A stretch of DNA of 64,000 nt from JAGZEG01 sp963930185 (GCA_963930185.1 CAWVLT010000016.1:124001-188000), one strand, 5' to 3'. Positions 54,083 to 64,000 are shown, counted from the first letter of the stretch. A program made the numbers and translations. Notes: a model not told the origin generated them from the sequence alone.

Positions 54083-55483
54083 TTAGAAGTGGTCGCGCAC
54101 GTACTCGGCCATCATGAGGCCGCAGGAGAGCTGGATGGTCACGAGCTTCTTGATCGGGACCACCTGGTAGTCAAACGACTCCTCCAGCTCGGCGGCGAGC
54201 TTCTCGTAGGCCGGCTTGGCGGCCGCCAGGGCCTTCTCGAGGGCGGCGCGCTTCTCGGGGTTGTCCTCGCCCGACTCGTCCATCGCGGCGAGCTCGCTTT
54301 CGTTGGCGCGCACCAGCATGCCAAACGAGAGCAGCTTGTAGAACTTGGTGACGAGCAGGTTGTCGAACACCTGCGCCACGGTGGCGGGCTCGGCAAAGGC
54401 CGGGTCCTCGGCGATCATCTTGCGCGTGGCGTCGTCGGAGCTGTCGCGGGTGAACGCCTGGATTGCCAGCATGAACGGGTTCTCGGCATCCATGTACTGC
54501 TGGGAGATGGCGAGGGTGTCGCGCAGGAAGGCGCTCGTCTCCTTGCCCCAGTCCAGGCTCTCGGTCACCACGTCGCGGCGGATACGCTCGGTGGGCGACT
54601 GGTCGTCGATGCGCGGGTCGTAGAAGTAGGGCAGCTCGGTGAGGAAGGTGAACGAGTTGTACTTCTTGGCGGAGTAGCCACCCGAGCAGTCACCGCAGAC
54701 GATGGCCTCCGCCGGGTCCTTGTCCGGGTCGCCGTACTTCTCCAGGTAGTCGTATTCCTGCTCGATGCCCAGCTCCTCGTAGACCGCCGGCGCCCACAGC
54801 ACGCAGTAGGGGGCCTCGGGCTCGCCCAGGTTGAGCGGCACGCCCTGGTCGATGGCGACCTCGCGCATGGCGTCCCAGATCTCGGGCGTCTTCTTGGACT
54901 GGTACCAGTACACCCCGCCGAAGCCGGCGTTGTGCAGCGAGTAGATGAAGGCGGGCTTGATCTCGTCGATCAGGTCCTTCATGGCCGTGGTCTCGGGCAG
55001 CGGCGCGTCAAAGTGCAGCGTCTTGTAGTCGATGGGCCACGTCCAGTCCACCTGCTTGAAGCCCGCCGGGCGGAAGAAGTTGCGCGAGTAGTTGGTGATG
55101 GTGAAGGGGCCCTTGAGCCAGCCCTTGTTGAGCTCCAGGGAGTCGGCGTCCCAGTTCTTGACGATGTACCAGGTGTAGCCAAGCTCCTCGCGCAGCTCGG
55201 CGTCTGCGGCCAGGCAGCGGGAGAAGTGCTCGGCGAGCATGGTGCCGATGGGCTCGTTAGGGTGCGGCGTGCCAAAGACGAGGGCGTTCTTGGGACCGTT
55301 GCCTATCTTGAGGCACAGCAGCGGCCGATCCTTGCGGGTGCGCCCGATCTCGAAGAGCTCCACCGTCTCGGGGAACTCGGCGGCAAGCGCACGGCTGCTC
55401 TCGTCGAGCTCGTCGGGGGTGAGGAACACCTTGTAGTCGGGGATGGTGTCAATGACCTTCTGGAACACGGGCTTGAGTGCCAT
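54083..55483 (-). CDS. cytoplasmic M14-family zinc metallopeptidase
   Basis: 466 aa from ATG with AAAGGAGG. Zinc ligands His74 and Glu77 in GTPHPNEPIG and about His184 in YSLHNAGFGG; catalytic Glu likely in LTELPYFYD. No signal peptide. The shortest of three paralogues and the one closest to the transporter genes. An active-site neighbourhood NWDADSLELNKGWLKG has one residue more than the others. Function as for the other copies: cleavage of imported peptides. Confidence 0.9.
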   Translation of the reverse strand: MALKPVFQKVIDTIPDYKVFLTPDELDESSRALAAEFPETVELFEIGRTRKDRPLLCLKIGNGPKNALVFGTPHPNEPIGTMLAEHFSRCLAADAELREELGYTWYIVKNWDADSLELNKGWLKGPFTITNYSRNFFRPAGFKQVDWTWPIDYKTLHFDAPLPETTAMKDLIDEIKPAFIYSLHNAGFGGVYWYQSKKTPEIWDAMREVAIDQGVPLNLGEPEAPYCVLWAPAVYEELGIEQEYDYLEKYGDPDKDPAEAIVCGDCSGGYSAKKYNSFTFLTELPYFYDPRIDDQSPTERIRRDVVTESLDWGKETSAFLRDTLAISQQYMDAENPFMLAIQAFTRDSSDDATRKMIAEDPAFAEPATVAQVFDNLLVTKFYKLLSFGMLVRANESELAAMDESGEDNPEKRAALEKALAAAKPAYEKLAAELEESFDYQVVPIKKLVTIQLSCGLMMAEYVRDHF

Positions 55484-55534
55484 GGACGTCCTCCTTTGAA
55501 CATGCACCGATGTAAAAACGCAATGTAAAACGTA

Positions 55535-55573
55535 TACAAAGGGGCCACGCGCCCATGTGGGCTACGTGGCCCC
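55535..55573 (-). terminator. hairpin between ATPase and peptidase genes
   Basis: On the minus strand GGGGCCACG pairs with CGTGGCCCC over 15 bases and is followed by TTTGTATACG. It may be a partial terminator that lowers peptidase and binding-protein expression relative to the transporter, or a stability element. Confidence 0.6.
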
Positions 55574-55583
55574 GAGGTTCCAG

Positions 55584-56643
<1,060 letters not shown>

Positions 56644-56666
<23 letters not shown>

Positions 56667-57741
56667 CGCTGTCTCCTCCCTCGTACAGCCAGCACTTCAC
56701 GGTGCGGCCATTCTCGAAATTCACGACGGGCGGCCGCTGCTCGCGGCAGCGCTGCGTGGCACGCGGGCAGCGCGGGGCGAACGGGCAGCCAGGCTGTTCC
56801 TCGGCGAGGTCGGGAAGGAAGCCGGGGATGGACTTGAGCTGGGTGATCTCGCCCTTAAGCGAGGGGAACGAGGCCAGCAGGCCCTGCGAGTAGGGGTGCT
56901 TGGGGTCCTTGAGCACGTCGCGGACCTTGCCGCACTCCATGATCTCGCCCGCGTACATGACGGCCACGTCGCTGCACGAGGCGGCGACGACCGACATGTC
57001 GTGCGTGATCATGATGCGCGTGGTGTGCAGCTTCTCCTCCAGGCCCTTGACCTCCTCGAGGATCTGGCTCTGCGTCACCACGTCAAGCGCGGTGGTGGCC
57101 TCGTCGAACACCAGCAGGTCAGGCTGGTGCATCAGGCTGATGGCGATGGCCACGCGCTGCAGCATGCCGCCCGACATCTCGTGCGGGTAGAGGTTGTACA
57201 CGCGCTCGGGCAGGTTCACCAGGCGCAGGAGCTCCACCATGCGGGCGCGGATCTCCTCCTTGGTGGCCTTGGGCTCGTGCACGCGGTAGATGTCCTCGAC
57301 CTGCGTGGAGATGCGGTGCACCGGCGAAAGCGCGTTCATCGCCTTCTGGAACACGATGGAGATGTCGGTCCAGCGCAGCTGGTTCATGCGCGTGTCGTCA
57401 ATGGCGAGCAGGTCCTCACCCTTGAAGAGGGCCTCGCCGGTGACCTCGGAGTGCTTGGGGTCGAGCAGGCGCAGGATGCCCATGGCAAGCGTCGACTTGC
57501 CCGAGCCCGACTCGCCCACGATGCCCAGCGACTCGCCCGGCATGAGGGTGAACGAGGCATCGCGCACCGCATGGACACGCTTGCCGCTGCGCCCGATGTA
57601 AGTGACGTTGACGTCATGCGCCTCAAGCAGGGGTTGCTTGCCGGTGTCCTTGCCGGCGGCCATCTGCTCGACTGCTACTTGCTCCTGGGCGACAGGCGTT
57701 GCCTGCTGCTCCTGGGTCAATCCCTGAGTGTCCTGGGACAT
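56644..57741 (-). CDS. oppD: peptide ABC transporter ATP-binding protein OppD/DppD type
   Basis: 365 aa. Walker A GESGSGKSTLAMGIL, signature MSGGMLQRVAIAISLM, Walker B LLVFDEATTALDV (FDEA in place of the usual ADEP), switch ITHD. C-terminal motif GCPFAPRCPRATQRC fits the OppD cysteine cluster. A Gln-rich head of 35 residues precedes the domain. Two bases separate it from the oppC stop codon. Confidence 0.93.
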
Positions 57742-57743
57742 GG

Positions 57744-58613
57744 CTATCTCCTCCCCTTACGCCGGGGGTCAAGCACGTGGTTCAGGCCATCGCCCAGCAG
57801 ATAGAACGTGAGCACCGTAATGACGATCGCGACGCCGGCGAACACCGAGATCCACCAGGCCGTGGTGATGTAGCTCTTGCCGTTGTAGATCATCTGGCCC
57901 CAGCTGATGATGTTGGGGTCGCCCAGGCCCAGGAACGACAGGCCCGCCTCGGTGAGGATGGCGCCCGACATGCCCAGCGTGGTGTTGGCGATGACCGGGA
58001 AGATGCCGTTGGGGATGATGTACTTGACGAGGATCTGCGCCTTGCTCTCGCCCATGGCCGTGGCGGCGCGCACGAACGTGCGCTGACGCAGCGACAGCGC
58101 CTGGGCCCTCATGAGTCGTGCGTTACTCGGCCATGTGGTGAGTCCGATGCAGATCATCACGTTGGTGATGTTGCTGCCGAACAGGGCCACGACCAAAAGG
58201 ATCAGGAAGAACGAGGGGATCATCATGAAGATGTTGATGATCTCGGACACCACGGTGTCGACCTTGCCGCCGAAGAAGCCGGCGATGCCGCCCACGATGA
58301 CGCCGATGCAGGCGGAGATCAGCGCCGAGACCAGGGCGACCGACAGCGACGTCCTGGTGCCGCGGATGATCATGCTCAGGATGTCCTGACCTAGGTTGTT
58401 GGTGCCCAGGACGTGCGTGATCTCGTCGCCGTTCTGGTCGGTGCCGACCTCGCCGGGCGCGGCGAGGACGTCATTGCCATAGTGGTAGGGGTTGTCCGGC
58501 TCGATGACGGGAGCCGTGATCACGATGAACAGCAGGAACAACAGCAGGATGACGCCGGCTGCAAGCTGTCGATCGCTGAAGATTGTCTTGAAGAATCTCG
58601 TTATCGTCTTCAT
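57744..58613 (-). CDS. oppC: peptide ABC transporter permease OppC/DppC type
   Basis: 289 aa from ATG with AGGTG; a GTG nine bases earlier is also in frame. N-terminal TM, then a short outside loop with VLGTNNLGQDILSMIIRGTRTS (typical of DppC), and the EAA coupling loop AATAMGESKAQILVKYIIPNG. Five to six membrane segments. Forms the pore with OppB. Confidence 0.93.
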   Translation of the reverse strand: MKTITRFFKTIFSDRQLAAGVILLLFLLFIVITAPVIEPDNPYHYGNDVLAAPGEVGTDQNGDEITHVLGTNNLGQDILSMIIRGTRTSLSVALVSALISACIGVIVGGIAGFFGGKVDTVVSEIINIFMMIPSFFLILLVVALFGSNITNVMICIGLTTWPSNARLMRAQALSLRQRTFVRAATAMGESKAQILVKYIIPNGIFPVIANTTLGMSGAILTEAGLSFLGLGDPNIISWGQMIYNGKSYITTAWWISVFAGVAIVITVLTFYLLGDGLNHVLDPRRKGRR

Positions 58614-58629
58614 CTGCTGCACCTAACCA

Positions 58630-59595
58630 TCACTCGTAGCGGATACGGGGGTCAAGCGCCGCGTACACGAGGTCGACGATCAGCATGACGACAGCGACGC
58701 AAATGCTCATGACCAGGTAGATTCCCATCAGGGTGGGATAGTCGCGCTGGTTGATGGCGGTCAGCACCAGGCGGCCCATGCCCGGCCAGGAGAACACCGT
58801 CTCGATCAGGGTGACGCCGGTGATGAGGTAGGCCATGCCGATGCCGAACATCGTGACCGTGGGCAGGATGGCGTTACGCAGGACGTACTTGCCGTAGATG
58901 CGCTTCTCGGGCATGCCCGTGGCGCGCAGGGTAGTGACGAAGTCCTCGTTCATGACCTGCAGCATCGAGGACTTCGCGATACGGAAGTACTCGGGGATCA
59001 GCACGATGACCAGCGTGATGACCGGCAGGACCATGTGCTTGGCGACGTCTAGGACGTACTCCATGCCCTGGTAGTTGGCGCGCGCCGTGGTCATGCCGTA
59101 GCTGGGCAGCCAGCCGAGCATCGAGGAGAACAGGATGATGAGCATAAGGCCCAGCCAGAAGGAGGGCAGCGAGCTCGCCACGTACGCGCCGCCCGACATG
59201 CCGAAGTCGAAGGGGCCGCCCTCGCGCTTGGCCGCGCGCACGCCCGCGAGCGTTCCGAGGATCGCCGCGATGAGGTACGAGGTGAAGCCGAGCAGCAGCG
59301 TGGCGCCCACGCGCTCGCCGATCATGTCGGTGACCGGGCGGTTATACATGTAGGAGTCGCCCAGGTCGCCCGTGACGGCAGTGCCGAGGTACTTGCCGAA
59401 CTGTACGATGAGCGGCTGATCCAGACCGTACTTCTGCTCGAGAGCCGCGCGCATCGCCGGGTCATCGGTGTTGGGACCCATCAGGGCGGTCACCGGATCG
59501 CCGGGCGCTGCGTGAATGATGACGAAATTGATGGCAAACACGGCAAGTACCGTGAGGATGCCAGAGAATATTCGCCGTATCACGTATCTCTTCAT
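58630..59595 (-). CDS. oppB: peptide ABC transporter permease OppB/DppB type
   Basis: 321 aa from the ATG giving MKRYVIRRIFSG; longer frame to 59631 lacks a better ribosome site. Typical HAAPGDPVTALMGPN after TM1, EAA loop TLRATGMPEKRIYGKYVLRNA and C-terminal end YAALDPRIRYE. First gene of the operon oppB-oppC-oppD-oppF and then peptidases. Three CGTGTCACG sites lie just upstream. Confidence 0.93.
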   Translation of the reverse strand: MKRYVIRRIFSGILTVLAVFAINFVIIHAAPGDPVTALMGPNTDDPAMRAALEQKYGLDQPLIVQFGKYLGTAVTGDLGDSYMYNRPVTDMIGERVGATLLLGFTSYLIAAILGTLAGVRAAKREGGPFDFGMSGGAYVASSLPSFWLGLMLIILFSSMLGWLPSYGMTTARANYQGMEYVLDVAKHMVLPVITLVIVLIPEYFRIAKSSMLQVMNEDFVTTLRATGMPEKRIYGKYVLRNAILPTVTMFGIGMAYLITGVTLIETVFSWPGMGRLVLTAINQRDYPTLMGIYLVMSICVAVVMLIVDLVYAALDPRIRYE

Positions 59596-59923
59596 GGCCT
59601 CACTCTCCCAACCTCTTCCCTTCCGTGTCACGTTCCTGACGTGTCACGATCCGTTGTGCCACGACCGTCAGGACGCGCCACCGTATGTAAGCGCTAAGTA
59701 TGCGCCAAAAAGTGCGCCGTTGACCGTTTAGAAACATAGCGTTTACCAAACGGGAGAGACGGACGGCTGTTTTTGGGCGGTATTCGGCCCAAGGCTGGTC
59801 TATTGATATATACTTGCGCATCGCGCGCCGCAGGTCGCACCGCGCTAGGGGGATCCGCGGCGCATCCGTGCGGCCGCTACGGCCCGAGCCTCAAACCCAG
59901 ACCTGCGCAGAAAGGCGCCCGAC
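59596..59923. promoter_or_regulatory. divergent opp/MATE promoter region with three CGTGTCACG repeats
   Basis: CGTGTCACG at 59624-59632 and 59640-59648, and a one-to-two-base variant TGTGCCACG at 59655-59663, spaced 16 and 15 bp. Each unit is close to self-complementary (CGTG-N-CACG). They lie 29-68 bases before oppB and may be operators for the opp operon. Further right are CGTTTACCAAACG (about 59739-59751) and an AT-rich stretch TTGATATATACTTG before the MATE gene. Confidence 0.45.
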
Positions 59924-61270
59924 ATGCGCTTCGGCATCATCCACGCATCCATGTTCCGCACCTACCTTGGCTACGTCATCCCCTCCATGGTGGCGCTCAT
60001 GCTCTCGAGCGTGTTCATCATCCTGGACGGCGTGTTCGTGGGCCATGCCGTGGGCGACGCCGGCCTTGCGGGCATCAACGTGGCCTACCCGCTCATCACC
60101 TGCGTGAACGCCATCGCCATGGGCGTGGGCATGGGCGGCGCCGTCATCTCGTCGGTCGAGCGAGGCCGCGGCAACGACGCCGCCACCGCGCAGGCGACGG
60201 GCAACGTCTTCTTCGTGCTGCTGCTCGCCGGGATCCCGCTGGCCATCCTCATGGCGGTGTTCGCCCGGCCCCTGTGCGCCCTGATGGGCGGGTCGGGCCA
60301 GACGCTCACCGAGGCCACGCACTTCGTGCAGACCATGGCCATCGGTACGCCGTTCCAGGTGCTCTCGCTGGGCAGCATCGCCCTTGTGCGCAATCGCGGG
60401 GACGTGCGCTACGCCATGGTGGTGCAGCTCATCGCCACCTGCATCAACATCGTGCTCGACTTCCTCTACGTCTTTGAGCTGGACTTCGGCATTCGCGGCG
60501 CCGCCCTGGCAACCATCACCGGGCAGATCTTCTCGTTCTGCGCCTACGTGTTCTACTTCACGCGCAAGCAGCACCGCTTCCCCCTGAGCGCGCTGCGGCC
60601 CAATCGCCCGCTGCTCGCACACATGTTCAAGCTGGGCCTTGCGCCCTTTGGGCTGACCCTTCTGCCCGACGTAACCACCGTCGTGGTGAACATCAACGCC
60701 AACGCCGTGGGCGGCGAGACCGCCGTCGCCGCCTACGCCGCCATCTCGTACGTGGCGTTCATCGTGCTCATGCTCATGCAGGGCATCGCCGACGGCAGCC
60801 AGCCGCTCATCAGCCTGTGCCACGGCAAGGGCGAGCGCGAAACGGTAGCACGCCTGCGCAACACCAACTACCTGGTCGCAGGTGGCCTGGGCCTTGTCGG
60901 CCTGGCGGCCATGGTGCTGCTCAGGGGCCAGGTGCCCGCCCTGTTCGGCGCATCGCAGACGACGGCGGACATCATCGCCTTCGCCCTGCCCGTCTACTCG
61001 CTGGCGTTCGTGTTCTACGGCATCACGCACGCCAGCATGTCGTACTTCTACGCCACCGACAACGCCCGGGCCTCCAGCATCCTGGTGTACGGCGAGGCGG
61101 TGCTGGTGGTTGCCATCGTCACCGGCATGACGTTTGCGCTGGGCATCAACGGCACGTGGGCGTCCATCGTGGTGGTGCAGGTGATCCTGTGCGCCATGGC
61201 GGCCGCGGAGCTGTGGGTGGTCACCAGGGCGCAGGCAGCGCGCAGGTTGGCCGATTCGCACAGGGTGTGA
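59924..61270 (+). CDS. MATE-family efflux transporter
   Basis: 448 aa, ribosome site AGAAAGG. Exports drugs or metabolites with Na+ or H+. Twelve hydrophobic segments in two similar halves; MATE landmarks are SMVALMLSSVFIILDGVFVGH near the start, AGINVAYPL and, in the second half, QGIADGSQPLISLCHGKGE. Close to the DinF/VmrA/MepA-like branch by appearance. Divergent from the opp operon. Substrate unknown. Confidence 0.92.
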   Translation: MRFGIIHASMFRTYLGYVIPSMVALMLSSVFIILDGVFVGHAVGDAGLAGINVAYPLITCVNAIAMGVGMGGAVISSVERGRGNDAATAQATGNVFFVLLLAGIPLAILMAVFARPLCALMGGSGQTLTEATHFVQTMAIGTPFQVLSLGSIALVRNRGDVRYAMVVQLIATCINIVLDFLYVFELDFGIRGAALATITGQIFSFCAYVFYFTRKQHRFPLSALRPNRPLLAHMFKLGLAPFGLTLLPDVTTVVVNINANAVGGETAVAAYAAISYVAFIVLMLMQGIADGSQPLISLCHGKGERETVARLRNTNYLVAGGLGLVGLAAMVLLRGQVPALFGASQTTADIIAFALPVYSLAFVFYGITHASMSYFYATDNARASSILVYGEAVLVVAIVTGMTFALGINGTWASIVVVQVILCAMAAAELWVVTRAQAARRLADSHRV

Positions 61271-61356
61271 GGAATACAGGCGCTAGGATATGGGCGATGG
61301 GATACGGGCGACGGGCCAGATCCGAGGCCACACCGGGGACAGGTAAGCTGCGAACT

Positions 61357-61404
61357 GGGGCGCCGGTATGCTGGGGTGCCGGCATGCTTGCGTGCCGGCG
61401 TTCT
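61357..61404. repeat. three tandem copies of a 16-bp repeat
   Basis: GGGGCGCCGGTATGCT, GGGGTGCCGGCATGCT and TGCGTGCCGGCGTTCT follow one another at 61357, 61373 and 61389. Just before them a 14-bp unit GGATATGGGCGATG is repeated twice with changes. Non-coding, downstream of the MATE gene. Confidence 0.7.
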
Positions 61405-61513
61405 GGTGGGTAGCGAGCAGGCCGATGGCGACGAGCGGGCCGACGGGCAGTCGAGAAGTTGCCCGCACCTCTATCTTGCACGGAAAAACGGGCCCGTATG
61501 GAAAGAAATGGCA

Positions 61514-61668
61514 CTTTGGAACGAGTCTACTGCGAGCCTACTGTTTTGGTAGGATTATTTAATTATGGGATCAGTGCATCCGGTATGAACATTCGCTAGC
61601 CTGACCTAAAGGTAGTTTGTCAGACTCCCCCTTTGTCTTGCCTTGACGCATTCCAACTCGTTCCAAAG
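61514..61668. repeat. 13-bp inverted repeat around an AT-rich spacer
   Basis: CTTTGGAACGAGT (61514-61526) is the exact reverse complement of 61656-61668, 129 bases apart. Inside, CCTAC/GTAGG (61537-61553) with ATTATTTAATTA after it may terminate the MATE transcript. The rest of 61271-62153 contains a C-rich tract (about 61765-61870) and no credible gene. Confidence 0.55.
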
Positions 61669-61987
61669 CCCGAAAACTTTCCAGATGGGCATCGTTTTGC
61701 GTGCAAGTTCTTACATGCGAGTCCTTTCATGCAAGTTCATCTGGTTGTCATCTGGTCACATGGCTTGCCCCTTCACCATCCCTTGCCGCCCGCCGTACCC
61801 CGCCGCGCCCCGCCTGCCGCACCCCACCAGCCATGCTTTGGTTTGCCCACCACGCCCCACCCCCACGCTACACTTTGCCGCTGACCCCCTACGCTTCCCG
61901 GGACTTCGCTTTGAGCTTTGCCCATCTTTCGTGAATCTGGCCTCACAAGCCCGCTTCCCTGGTATGCAGCTCGATTTTTTAGGTACT

Positions 61988-62004
61988 AATTTAGATGCTA
62001 AATT
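61988..62004. promoter_or_regulatory. probable MarR operator
   Basis: AATTTAG-ATG-CTAAATT, a perfect 7-bp inverted repeat in an AT-rich island 150 bases before the MarR gene. Size, symmetry and position fit MarR autoregulation; binding is inference. Confidence 0.55.
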
Positions 62005-62153
62005 AAATAGGCACCCGAGTGTGCTCTTCGCGCGTCCACCAACATGCGCATGAGCGCGAATGCACGTACATGGATAAGGAGCATCAACCCAGATCCGCAA
62101 GCGACATGCCGGCGCGGCGCACTCGTGGCAACCGGAGATGAGAGGGAGGTCAC

Positions 62154-62663
62154 ATGCGGCAGGACACCGAAAGCCCGCCCACCGAAATGGCAACCGACGA
62201 AGCCTACGCCGACGAAGCGTACGAGCACTTCAAGCACGAACTGCACGGCATGTTCCGCAGCATCCGCAAAGGCCACAGCGCCCCTCCTCTGCGGCTCGGC
62301 GACCTGACCCCGGCGGAGTCCGAGGTGGTCATGGCCATCTCCCATGCCGAGGCGCACGGGATGGAGGTGCGTCCCGGTCTGCTCGCCCATATGGCGAGCA
62401 CCACGCCCAGTGCCCTGTCGCAGACGCTCAAGGCGCTCGAGCAGAAAGGGCACGTCGTACGCACGCGCCTGGGAACCGACTCTCGCGGGGTGGTGCTTGA
62501 TCTCACGGAGAGCGGCCGCGCCCTCGCCGGGGAGGGAGAGCGTATGCGAGACTCCTACTTCAGGAGCCTCTTCGCCTTCCTTGGCAAGGAGGACGCAGGT
62601 GAGCTGCTGCGCATCATGGGGCGCGTGGCATCGTTCGTGACAGAGAACAGAAAGGAGAAGTAG
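62154..62663 (+). CDS. MarR-family transcriptional regulator
   Basis: 169 aa with ribosome site GAGGGAGG. Winged HTH around residues 55-125: LTPAESEVVMAISHAEA, HMASTTPSALSQTLKALEQKG, and the wing RTRLGTDSRGVVLDLTESG. A polar head of about 25 residues precedes. It is followed after two bases by an ABC exporter gene, a classic MarR-controlled efflux arrangement. Confidence 0.92.
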   Translation: MRQDTESPPTEMATDEAYADEAYEHFKHELHGMFRSIRKGHSAPPLRLGDLTPAESEVVMAISHAEAHGMEVRPGLLAHMASTTPSALSQTLKALEQKGHVVRTRLGTDSRGVVLDLTESGRALAGEGERMRDSYFRSLFAFLGKEDAGELLRIMGRVASFVTENRKEK

Positions 62664-62665
62664 CC

Positions 62666-64000
62666 GTGCGCATACTGCGGTATCTAAAGATGGCGCCGGT
62701 GGCGGCCGTGCTCATCGTGTGCCTGCTCATAGTGCAGGCGTTCACCGACCTGGCGCTGCCGCACTACACCTCCGACATCGTGGATGTGGGCATCCAGCAG
62801 TCGGGCATCGAGCACGCCGCCGTGGAGGAAATGAGCGCGGGCACCTTCGAGCTCGCATGCATGATGGCCTCCGAGGATGACGAAGCCGTGCTGCGCGGCG
62901 CCTACCAGCAAGGCGAGGACGGCAACTACTACCTGCAAGATCACGCCCGCAAGGACCTGGAGGCGCTCGACGAGATCGTGGCGCTGCCGCTGATCGTCGC
63001 GCACTACGGTGACCAGATCCCCGGGCTCGACCTCGAGCAGATGCGTCAGGCATACCAGAGCGGCGCCCTGACCAAGGACGACATCGCCCAGGCGATCGAC
63101 CGGCTGATGGCCCAGGCCGACGATGGGCAGGCCGAGGGCCAAGCCGGCGGCCAGGCGTCCCAGGCGACCGGCGGCTCCGTCACGATCAGCGACGCCCTCA
63201 TCGACCAGCAGGCGATCGCCGCGGCAAAGGCGGAATACGAGGCGGTGGGCTATGACGTGGACGGCCTGCAGATGCGCTACCTGCTGCGCGTGGGCGCTAT
63301 CATGCTGGGCATCGCCGCGCTGGGTATGGTCGCCGCGATCGCGGTGGGCTTCCTCGCGTCACGCGCCGCGGCCAAGATCGGCCGCACGCTACGCGCGCGG
63401 CTGTTCGAGCGGGTGGTGAACTTCTCCGACGCCGAGGTGCAGGGCTTCTCGGCCGCCTCGCTCATCACGCGCGGCACCAACGACATCCAGCAGATCCAGA
63501 TGGTAACCACCATGGTGCTGCGCATGGTGCTCTACGCGCCCATCCTGGCGATCGGCGGCATCGTCATGGTGTCGACGACCAACGTGTCCATGAGCTGGAT
63601 CATCGTGCTGGCCGTGATCTGCCTGTTCATCCTCATCGGCATCCTCATGGCGCTGGCCATGCCCAAGTTCAAGATCATGCAGAGGCTCGTGGACCGCGTG
63701 AACCTAGTGGCCCGCGAGATGCTCACCGGCCTGCCCGTCATCCGCGCGTTCGATCGGCAGGAGTTCGAGGCCGCGCGCTTTGACGGCGCCAACACCGACC
63801 TCATGCGCACGCAGCTGTTCACCAACCGCGTCATGACGTTCATGATGCCGGCGATGATGCTCATCATGAACGGCGTGAGCGTGCTCATCGTGTGGGTGGG
63901 CGGCCACTACATCGACAGCGGCACCATCCAGACGGGCGACATGATCGCGTTCATCACCTACTCGATGGTCATCATCATGTCGTTCCTCATCATCGGCATG
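62666..64000 (+). CDS. ABC exporter, permease-ATPase half transporter (partial, runs off the window)
   Basis: At least 445 codons, open to the window end. Start GTG at 62666 with AAAGGAG nine bases upstream. TM1 lies at residues 8-30 (MAPVAAVLIVCLLIVQAF), then an unusually long extracytoplasmic insertion of about 150 residues, rich in Ala, Gln, Asp and Gly, before TM2 near 210. Then KIGRTLRARLFERVVNFSDAEV and LITRGTNDIQQIQ, typical of heterodimeric multidrug exporters (LmrC/YheI type). The ATPase domain is beyond the window. The partner subunit is expected next. Confidence 0.9.
   Translation, partial: MRILRYLKMAPVAAVLIVCLLIVQAFTDLALPHYTSDIVDVGIQQSGIEHAAVEEMSAGTFELACMMASEDDEAVLRGAYQQGEDGNYYLQDHARKDLEALDEIVALPLIVAHYGDQIPGLDLEQMRQAYQSGALTKDDIAQAIDRLMAQADDGQAEGQAGGQASQATGGSVTISDALIDQQAIAAAKAEYEAVGYDVDGLQMRYLLRVGAIMLGIAALGMVAAIAVGFLASRAAAKIGRTLRARLFERVVNFSDAEVQGFSAASLITRGTNDIQQIQMVTTMVLRMVLYAPILAIGGIVMVSTTNVSMSWIIVLAVICLFILIGILMALAMPKFKIMQRLVDRVNLVAREMLTGLPVIRAFDRQEFEAARFDGANTDLMRTQLFTNRVMTFMMPAMMLIMNGVSVLIVWVGGHYIDSGTIQTGDMIAFITYSMVIIMSFLIIGM

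Noticed and set aside
54089..55528. 479-codon plus-strand frame opposite an M14 gene
   Set aside because: Antisense shadow; the minus strand has zinc ligands and strong paralogues.

Overview
The window is high-GC chromosomal DNA from an anaerobic actinomycete, most likely class Coriobacteriia (Eggerthellaceae/Atopobiaceae type). The reasons are the many Tat-exported flavoprotein reductases of the fumarate/urocanate-reductase family, their partner regulators with a multi-spanning membrane domain and a C-terminal LuxR HTH, a cobalamin-type ECF transporter with a fused double ATPase, and general codon and base use. Genus cannot be fixed from sequence alone. No rRNA, tRNA, CRISPR array, transposase or phage gene was seen.

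Layout. 1-4.4 kb: a secreted protein of unknown function, a Uma2-family nuclease, and a convergent rmlD-like reductase plus dicarboxylate/amino-acid symporter. 4.7-8.9 kb (minus): a cobalamin-riboswitch operon of DUF4430 lipoprotein, EcfT, fused EcfAA' and S component. 9.0-10.9 kb: a hipBA toxin-antitoxin pair and the stub of a second Uma2 gene. 11.1-15.1 kb: a flavoprotein reductase divergent from a LysR regulator, then an HxlR regulator divergent from a flavin reductase-like protein. 15.9-20 kb: a MacB/FtsX-type ABC transporter. 20.1-21.6 kb: an AAA ATPase with a 48-bp perfect palindrome beside its start. 21.6-36.8 kb: an island of four flavoprotein reductases and four membrane LuxR regulators arranged in pairs. 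One pair has been merged by a deletion, and its regulator also carries a 4-bp duplication frameshift.

37-59.6 kb (minus): a peptide-uptake region with OppB/OppC permeases, OppD/OppF ATPases, three cytoplasmic M14-type metallopeptidases and four paralogous Tat-signal oligopeptide-binding proteins. It is interrupted by a plus-strand monoacylglycerol lipase/glycerol kinase operon, a second AAA ATPase and a DUF1624 membrane protein. 59.9-64 kb: a MATE exporter, a MarR regulator and the start of an ABC exporter that runs off the window.

Read together, the genes suggest a gut- or oral-type anaerobe that imports peptides and cleaves them in the cytoplasm, uses glycerides, scavenges B12, and respires or detoxifies several organic acceptors with individually regulated extracytoplasmic reductases. 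The most interesting unexplained content is non-coding: (i) two 239-bp elements with matching, covarying stems downstream of two binding-protein genes; (ii) a family of 3'-end hairpins sharing the core TATCCGGACA; (iii) two larger inverted-repeat elements (15.3-15.7 kb and 25.8-26.0 kb); (iv) the 48-bp perfect palindrome that encodes the last residues of a LuxR regulator.
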